Of a stretch of DNA of 64,000 bases, positions 58,236 through 64,000 are shown one piece after another (the stretch's first letter is position 1; each line of letters begins with the position of its first letter). The position numbers and the translations under genes were made by a program. Source of the stretch: Aedes albopictus (taxonomy: Eukaryota > Arthropoda > Insecta > Diptera > Culicidae). The stretch spans positions 275,137,694 to 275,201,693 of the forward strand of contig NC_085138.1 of assembly GCF_035046485.1 (NCBI RefSeq). The letters are read 5' to 3'. The notes beneath the pieces were generated by a model that was given only the letters and a program-made list of their open reading frames with translations, did not search any database and was not told the DNA's origin.

Positions 58236-58917
58236 ATTTTTTTATTTTTTTTTCTAGAAAAAGGTGAAAAATCTTGTCTGCTATTGTTTTGTTCTTGTAA
58301 TATCTTAACGAGCTATTATTGAGTAGTTCACCATATTAGATTTTGCTATTATTCCTGTTCTTTACCTCTTATATGTATCAATCAAACCAATATCAGTTTT
58401 CGCTCTTCAGTAATTAAATCAATCATAACTGAATATGCTATTCATTAGATTTTTCCACCTACTCGAGTACAGGGTCATTCATTGTTTAACAATTTTTCGC
58501 GTCATATATTGAAAATTTGAATAATTACACGAATAACCCAATAAGATTGCTCCAATGACTTAACAAGAGCACATCAATAATGTGACTATGCTATACGATG
58601 CTCTCATGCCGATTGTTTATCAGAAAGCTGAATCAATGATAAGGAAACGTCAGCCAGATGTTTACCATTAAAGCTTTGTTGAATGGCGTGCCTTCTGGAG
58701 AAAGCCTTAAATCTAAACCATAAATGGATAGATGATTTAGTTCATTATAAAATGCCCAGTTAAGCTCATATAGAAATTGAAAAGAATACTTAAGAAATGT
58801 ATGCATACTCATCAAATAAGAAGTGCAAAATTGAAATTCGAAAATTATAACACAATCATCTCTAAGTACATATATGGACAAAAATTCTACCAGATAGATC
58901 TGGACTAAAATGGACCT

Positions 58918-59095
58918 GGTGTGATGGTTAAAGTGCATGCCCTTTTCACCGAGGACCAGGGATCAAATACCACTCCCTAAAGACTTGTAAAATGTGAATT
59001 CTAACTTCAGGTCTTTCGATTTTAGACTATGGGTTCCGAAATCAACTAACCTAGGGCTGATCATTCTGTTACAACAGTTGAAGAAAAACAAAGTC
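58918..59095 (+). mobile_element. tRNA-derived SINE, family A, diverged
   Basis: Head GGACCTGGTGTGATGGTTAAAG, B box region AGGGATCAAATACC and tail AACTAACCTAGGGCTGATC align with the family A copies but with many changes. The stem-loop is decayed. Confidence 0.7.
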
Positions 59096-59139
59096 CCACG
59101 TAATTCCACCAGCACAGAGTGTGTTGGTGAATAATCTGA

Positions 59140-59242
59140 TTAACCGTTATGTGTCCGACAATTTTTTTTTGATTTTTTCTACACCGTGCTTTTTAAATGG
59201 GCGCTGGGTACCCGGGTACCCTGTCGGCCACATAAGGGTTAA
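59140..59242. mobile_element. 103-bp MITE with TTAA ends
   Basis: The ends read TTAACCGTTATGTGTCCGAC and, inverted, TTAACCCTTATGTGGCCGAC. A 16-bp palindrome GGGTACCCGGGTACCC (59206-59221) lies near the right end. TTAA may be the target duplication. Confidence 0.75.
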
Positions 59243-59350
59243 CTCCATGCTGCAGCTAACAAACGTTTTTTTTTTGCAGAAATTAAGTATAAAAGTAGGA
59301 TGCGCACACAGCGATGTTAGAGTTTGTAGTGCTCATCTAACCTTTTGACA

Positions 59351-59396
59351 TTTATTATTATTATCTAAATTAACGAGATTTTCAGCCCAGGGCAAA
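59351..59396 (-). mobile_element. 46-bp micro-retroposon
   Basis: A perfect 12-bp duplication AACCTTTTGACA (59339-59350, 59397-59408) flanks 46 bases. On the minus strand these read TTTTGCCCTGGGCTGAAAA, ATCTCGTTAATTTAGAT and an AAT-repeat tail. It matches the 3' end of SINE family A (GGGCTAAAAATCTCGTTAA), cut off inside the stem-loop. Confidence 0.88.
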
Positions 59397-60089
59397 AACC
59401 TTTTGACAATTTCATAAAATATTGGTATGAATTTCTTTTTTCCACACTTTCCACTTGACATACTTGATGAATTCCGCTACAAACTCTTACATCGATGTCT
59501 TCACCTGAACATATTTATACTCCTTTAAGCGTGTGCAAACTTTCTCGTTTGAGAAGAGCTTTATGAAAAACATAATGACGAACATGGAATTTTACGAAAT
59601 TTCTTATCAGCAAAAGAAATAAGAGTTTAACCGTGTAAAACGCTTCGTCATACAGATTTCATGGTTTCTCCAGAAACATTTGCACGTACCGAACCTTCTA
59701 CCGAATTTGTCTTAATCGATTTCTCCTGGGATTTCCATAATTTTTTTTCTAGAGGCATATCCTGGGAGAGCTTTCATGTTTGCTTAAAACTTTTGCTAGA
59801 GTATCCTACACTCTCGATCATTCCACCCCGGTATTCTCGAGAAGGATCCTTTACTCTGAAAAAAAAAATCCTCTTGGGAATCTAAACTGAAGACAGGAAC
59901 TAAACCCGAGTTTTTTTTTTGCATTTGGTTCCATCAGAAAATTTAACCAAAATATTAAGTATGGTCCAGCATACCGCAAATGTGGAAAGCATACCTATCG
60001 AGCAAGATCTTGATGATAGGTCCAAGATAAGAAATATATTCGAGATTTTTTTGTGTTTTTAATATAGAACCTGAGAGTGTATTGTCTCT

Positions 60090-60341
60090 AGTTAGCCTAG
60101 TGGTTAAGGCTATGGGTCGCCAATCTGGAGACGGCGGGTTCGATTCCCGTTCCAGTCAGGAAAATTTTCTCGGCATAGTGTATCATTGTACTTACCTCAC
60201 AATGTGCAAAATCAGGTAATGGCAGGCAAAGAAAGCCCTTTAATTAATAACTGTGGAAGTGCTACAAAGATCACTAAGTTGAAGCAAGGCAGGCCAAGCC
60301 CCAGTGCGGACGTTAAGCCACAAAAAAGAAGAAGAAGAATA
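60090..60341 (+). mobile_element. Feilai-like tRNA-derived SINE, 252 bp
   Basis: A perfect 14-bp duplication AGTGTATTGTCTCT (60076-60089, 60342-60355) flanks it. The head has A box TAGCCTAGTGGTTAAGGC and B box GGTTCGATTCCCG. The 3' end is an AAG triplet run. Published Feilai SINEs of Aedes aegypti have a tRNA-like head, a tRNA-unrelated body and triplet repeats at the 3' end, which fits. The name remains to be checked. Confidence 0.85.
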
Positions 60342-60650
60342 AGTGTATTGTCTCTCTCGCTTTTCGAGATATTTTTTCAAACACTTTTCAGTAACTTGAG
60401 ATTAGCAAGATCTTCGATAGATGATGTGGACATTGACGCTAATCATTTGTTTTCGAAACTTTTTAGACATTCCGCGGAATTTCGTTTGATTTCGTCAAAA
60501 TCTATTTTTTGAAGACGAATTTTTTATAATTTGGCGAAACGAAACGAAATTCAAAATCATAAATTTCGCCTAGGTGAATTCCGTGGAATTCCGCGGAATT
60601 TCGTTTCGAGGTGTATTTGGCGAAATTTTTCGGTATACCGCATACCCTTA

Positions 60651-61430
60651 GCAGATACTCGGACACCCACCGAGCCCACAAATTATTCGGCATTCACTGT
60701 AACCGCTTGCAGCAGTCTCGTAGTGCTTCGCTCCTCGCTGATCATGCCTACGCCGCGCGCTTGGTTCGGCGTCAACGTTTTCTCCGCTCCTGGTTCCAGG
60801 CCATCGTACGTTAGTGGCCGGAAGTTGATGAGGTCTTCGGCCTCCGCTATAGTTGTCAGTAGCACTTCGTCCGTCGTTTAGCATGGTCAGTGCTGCCTTC
60901 ACGGAGCGAACCAAACGCTCCCAAATCCCACCTATTATGTGAGCTGCGCTGGGATTGGTTAAAATTCCAGCGGGTCCTCGATTCCGTAACTTCGTCCTCA
61001 GACTCCACCTCAATCCGCTGCACGATCGCCTTGCTTGCCGCTTGGATGTTTCTTTTTTGGCAAAACAATCGGGCTCCGAAGCAATTGGCTTGGGCCGACC
61101 GCCAGAGATACGCCTCCGCTTGCTGGTATTCGTCCCGCTTTAGCTTAACTACAGCTTCGTTCGCACGTTTTTCTTCACAACGCTGCTGATTCTTGCAGTG
61201 GCAGATTCGACCTCGATCTCCAGCACATCTCTCTTCCTTCTGCAGTTCGATACAAACCGGTAGACGCACGCTATCGTCCGGTATAAAATTTCCACTTCGA
61301 AATCTGCAGCGTGTCTACCATTGGCTCTGTGACTGCAATCTCGTGGAACTGCAGACACGCACGGGTCTCCTCGCGAGTGTTCGGTGTCACTATTTGTTGC
61401 TCCGACCGAAACTCCTCCGTCTGGTACAGG
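60651..61430 (-). pseudogene. BEL/Pao pol relic: linker and integrase core piece
   Basis: On the minus strand, DTLQISKWKF then VYRFVSNCRRK matches the region between RNase H and integrase of BEL/Pao. AEAYLWRSAQANCF follows. The zinc-binding region and first two catalytic Asp segments of integrase are missing. Text resumes with GILTNPSAAHIIGGIWERLVRSVK, where the E of WER is the third catalytic residue, and then AEAEDLINFRPLTYDG. Several frameshifts exist. The copy continues at 57270-57574 beyond a hAT-like insertion. Confidence 0.85.
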
Positions 61431-62450
61431 ATTCTTTCAGGAATTACTTCAGGGTTCAAGAGATGCTTCCGGGATTTCTTCTGTAATTCCACCGGGAACT
61501 GCTTCTGGGTTCCTCCAGGAACTACTTTCAAGATTCCTCTAGATACCGCTCCAGGGATTCCTTCGGGAGTTTCCTCTGGGCTTTTGTCAGAAAATGTTTC
61601 TGGAATTTCCTTAGGAACTCTTTGAAGGATTCCCTCGGGAACTTCTTTTTGGTATTTTTTTAGAAGTCTTTCTCTTTAAACTTCTGAAATCCTCAAGGAG
61701 TATTTTGAGGAAATCCTTCGTCAATTTTTTGTTTATGGAATCCCTCATGAAGTTGCTACAGGATTTCCCTCGGAAAATACTCCAACAAGTTCCTTTTGGA
61801 TTTCCTGCAACAGTTCCTTCCGGGATTCTTCCAGGAATACTTTCTGGAAGTCGAACAAAAACTTCTGAAGACATTACAAAAAAAGTTATTAGGAAAACCT
61901 GGGATGGAATTCCTCGAGGATTCCCGAAACCCCTTTGGAATCAAGGATGAAATTCCTTGTAGTCCTGGAAGGAGCGTCTCAACTTGCCTCACAAGGAATC
62001 CTGGAAGGAGTTCCTGGAGGAATCTCAATTGGAACATTTTAGGAATTTCAGAAGAAACTCCTGGAAGGATCCCAAAACCGCAAACCGCAAAAAGGATCCC
62101 AGATATAGCACCCTGAGGAATCACAGAAGAAAACCCTGGTACTAATTTGTGGAGAAAGCATCGAAGTTGCTCCTGGAAGAACATCAGGAAAAAATCGTTG
62201 GGTAATTCTAGAAGGAGTAATCCTGGAGGAATATCGGAATTAATTTATAGAAAAAATCCAGAAAAATATCTCTGGAGGAACCCCAGGAGGAACTTCTGAA
62301 GGAATCCTAAATAAAACCCCAGAGGAATCTCATCAAGAATTCCTAGGGAATCCCAGAAGAAACTCCTGGAGAAGTTCTGGAACAAATAGGGGGAGAAATA
62401 GCATGAATTTCTTGGAGGAATCCCGGAAGGACCTCCTGGAGGGGTGCCAC
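61431..62450. repeat. Degenerate GAATTCC-type domain with orientation flip
   Basis: Orientation 1 (TTCCTCCAGGAACTAC, TCCTTCCGGGATTCTTCC) runs to about 61850. Orientation 2 (CCTGGAAGGAGTTCCTGGAG, AATCCCGGAAGG) follows. The frames are repeat translation. Confidence 0.75.
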
Positions 62451-62634
62451 CGTGCCACCATCAAGTCATAAATCAGCAAATTACTACCTCACATTGCAAA
62501 GTAAATCAAAAAGCCCTTCAAAAGCTACCAATTTTTTGAGTCCAAAATCTGAAGATTTTTTTTTGTTCGAATCGTCAACAATAAGGCCACGAATCGTCAA
62601 AGGCTTAACAAATTATTACAGCAGCCACTGCTTG

Positions 62635-62689
62635 AGAGACGAACCAGCCAAGGGCTGAAAGTCTCTCAAATAAAGATAAATCAATCAAT
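62635..62689 (+). mobile_element. 55-bp micro-retroposon with stem-loop tail
   Basis: A perfect 13-bp duplication CAGCCACTGCTTG (62622-62634, 62690-62702) flanks it. The stem is GAGAGAC/GTCTCTC (62634-62640, 62661-62667) around AGCC AAG GGCT. The tail is AATAAAGATAAATCAATCAAT. One G of the stem overlaps the duplication. Confidence 0.9.
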
Positions 62690-62749
62690 CAGCCACTGCT
62701 TGCAGCACCATATAAACTGACGGGATTTCAGGAAGTTCTTGACGTTTTT

Positions 62750-63155
62750 TTTGGTTGGGCTTTATACCACCTTAAACATCCTAGAAGCCCAAGAAATCTT
62801 GAAATTCCCTGAAACGCACAATAAATCACCATGAAGCTTCCTGTAATCCATTGCTCCCTGAAACGCATTTAAACACCCCTAAAACCTCATTTGAGACATC
62901 TTGGAACTACCTGAAACGCTCTAAAACCCCTCTGAAACATCCCTGAAACGTTATATAAACCCTTGAAATGCCCTGAAATGCATTGAAACGCCCCTAAAAG
63001 CCCCCTGGAACTTCCTAGAACTTCATGAATCTCCCAGAAGTCCCTGAAACCTCCTTAAGCGCCTCTGAACCCTCGTTGAAACGCCCTGTAGCCCCATGGA
63101 ACGCCCCAAAAATCCCCTCTGGAATATTCTGGAATCCCCTGAATCCATGTAATAC
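62750..63155. repeat. CCCTGAAACG-type degenerate repeat
   Basis: Words such as CCCTGAAACGC, CCCCTAAAACC and CCTGAAACATCC iterate. It is the inverse of the GTTTCAGGG language at 19395-20850. Non-coding. Confidence 0.75.
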
Positions 63156-63159
63156 TACT

Positions 63160-64000
63160 ACTATTTCACTTTCAGTCCTGGGCACCCATGGTGGTGCAAG
63201 GGGCCGACTGGAAAGAACTCCATCCTGGGTGATTGCTGCTCCATCCTGTCGACTTGCTTGATATCGTTGCTGAGGCTGCATCGCCATGATCCTCTGGGTC
63301 TGCTTCTGCTGTGATGTTCTGCTGGGTTCCAATTTAACGCTTGTTTGCAGATTTAATTTCCGCCCCTGCGTAGAGTGTTGCCGACCCACCTCCACTTTTG
63401 CTCCCGAATTTCTGTTGCTATAGGCATTTGATGACATCGACGATGCAGCTGCACGTTGGAGATCCAATGGTGAGGCCACCATGCACGAACTATATACTGC
63501 AGGCATCTATTAATGAAGACCAACAGCCGTTGAGTGTTCTCCATTGATGCACAGGTTTCATTTATGCATAGCAGCACAGATTTCACGTTCGAGTTAAAAA
63601 TTCGGATTTTGGTGCGTCGACTGATCTGGTTGTTTTTCTATACATTTACTAAACTCGCAAAAGCTGCCCTCGCCTTCTTGATCCGTGCACCTATGTCAAT
63701 CTTGGTGCCGCCTTCGGCCGCCATTTGGCTACCAACATATTTTAAGCTGTAAAAATTCTCCACTGCTTGCCCAGCTACTGTAAAGCTTGCCCTTGTTCAC
63801 ATTCAACGATTTGGTCTTGCTGACCTTGATGATAAGACCTACCACTGAGGAGCGATTGGCAAGATCATCGAACTTGCTCTGCATATCAGAGCGCCGTTGA
63901 GCTAGGAAAGCAACATCATCAGCCATTTCAAGGTAATTTAGGTGATCCATGGTAATGAACTGCCACAGCAATCCACGATTTGGTTCACGGTTAATCGCAC
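63160..64000 (-). pseudogene. RTE-like LINE fragment running off the window
   Basis: On the minus strand, LNYLEMADDVAFLAQRRSDMQ (about 63950) contains an ADD catalytic box (A in place of the usual Y/F context, M before it). It is followed by VGLIIKVSKTKSL, then LLVFINRCLQYIVRAWWPHHWISN, LHRRCHQMPIATEIREQKWRWVGNTLRR and a short C-terminal stretch with GCPG. Several frameshifts and missing blocks (including the YLGS region) make it inactive. It is a different subfamily from the LINE at 9360, as its C-terminus shows. Confidence 0.82.

Larger units (their letters stand above)
57575..60650. mobile_element. 3,076-bp hAT-like element inserted in BEL/Pao integrase
   Basis: It has a perfect 16-bp terminal inverted repeat, TAAGGGTATGCGGTAT, at both ends and a perfect 8-bp duplication GCAGATAC. 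Subterminal CGAAACGAAACGAAAT repeats occur at 57605-57740 and again at 60535-60605, together with GCGGAATTTxG words on both sides. No transposase frame is found. Nested inside are a tRNA-like piece, two SINEs, a 103-bp MITE and a 46-bp micro-retroposon. A non-autonomous hAT element is the best fit. Confidence 0.92.

Overview
The window looks like intergenic, transposon-dense DNA from a culicine mosquito, most likely Aedes. The basis is AT-rich sequence, tRNA-derived SINEs of the kind described in Aedes aegypti, R1-like and RTE-like LINEs, a BEL/Pao remnant, many MITEs and an insect-type NPC2 (ML-domain) gene pair. No alignment could be run, so all family names rest on reading motifs. Nearly every open reading frame here is a transposon relic or low-complexity repeat. 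The only cellular genes I can support are two NPC2-like copies in inverted orientation.

Layout. 1-3130: a foldback-like repeat, with GAATTCC-rich arrays flanked by inverted 140-bp repeats that carry a CTCF-like motif. 3530-6430: a decayed R1-like LINE split by a SINE. 6430-8920: unique sequence. 8940-12340: a GAATTCC-type array hosting an RTE-like LINE with a 17-bp target duplication. 12105-18785: a short duplicated locus in which one copy is almost empty and the other holds a 707-bp palindromic element and a 5,055-bp hAT-like composite. 18780-31060: degenerate arrays, LINE pieces, MITEs and SINEs. 33291-33839: NPC2-like copy 1, with an early stop. 34793-47871: a cascade of nested MITEs, including a 608-bp hAT-like element built from an ATTAATCAT repeat. 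47980-48528: NPC2-like copy 2, intact. 51395-56682: a 5.3-kb hAT-like element whose interior is a GAATTCC satellite. 57270-61430: a BEL/Pao integrase relic split by a 3,076-bp hAT-like element. 61431-64000: another array and an RTE-like LINE fragment.

The main result is structural. At least five insertions have hAT-like signatures (CAxxG or TAxxG ends and 8-bp target duplications). Several carry no transposase and are filled with iterated short motifs or long palindromes. A second theme is retroposition. Four tiny insertions (46-64 bp), three of them with perfect target duplications, consist of little more than a 3' stem-loop. The same stem-loop, with compensatory base changes, also ends a SINE family in this window. 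These could represent a SINE/LINE partnership and a minimal unit for target-primed reverse transcription.

The NPC2-like genes encode secreted lipid-binding proteins. They share promoter blocks, a TATA box and a 60-bp intron. Their second exons are almost identical, but copy 1 has a glutamine-to-stop change at codon 25.
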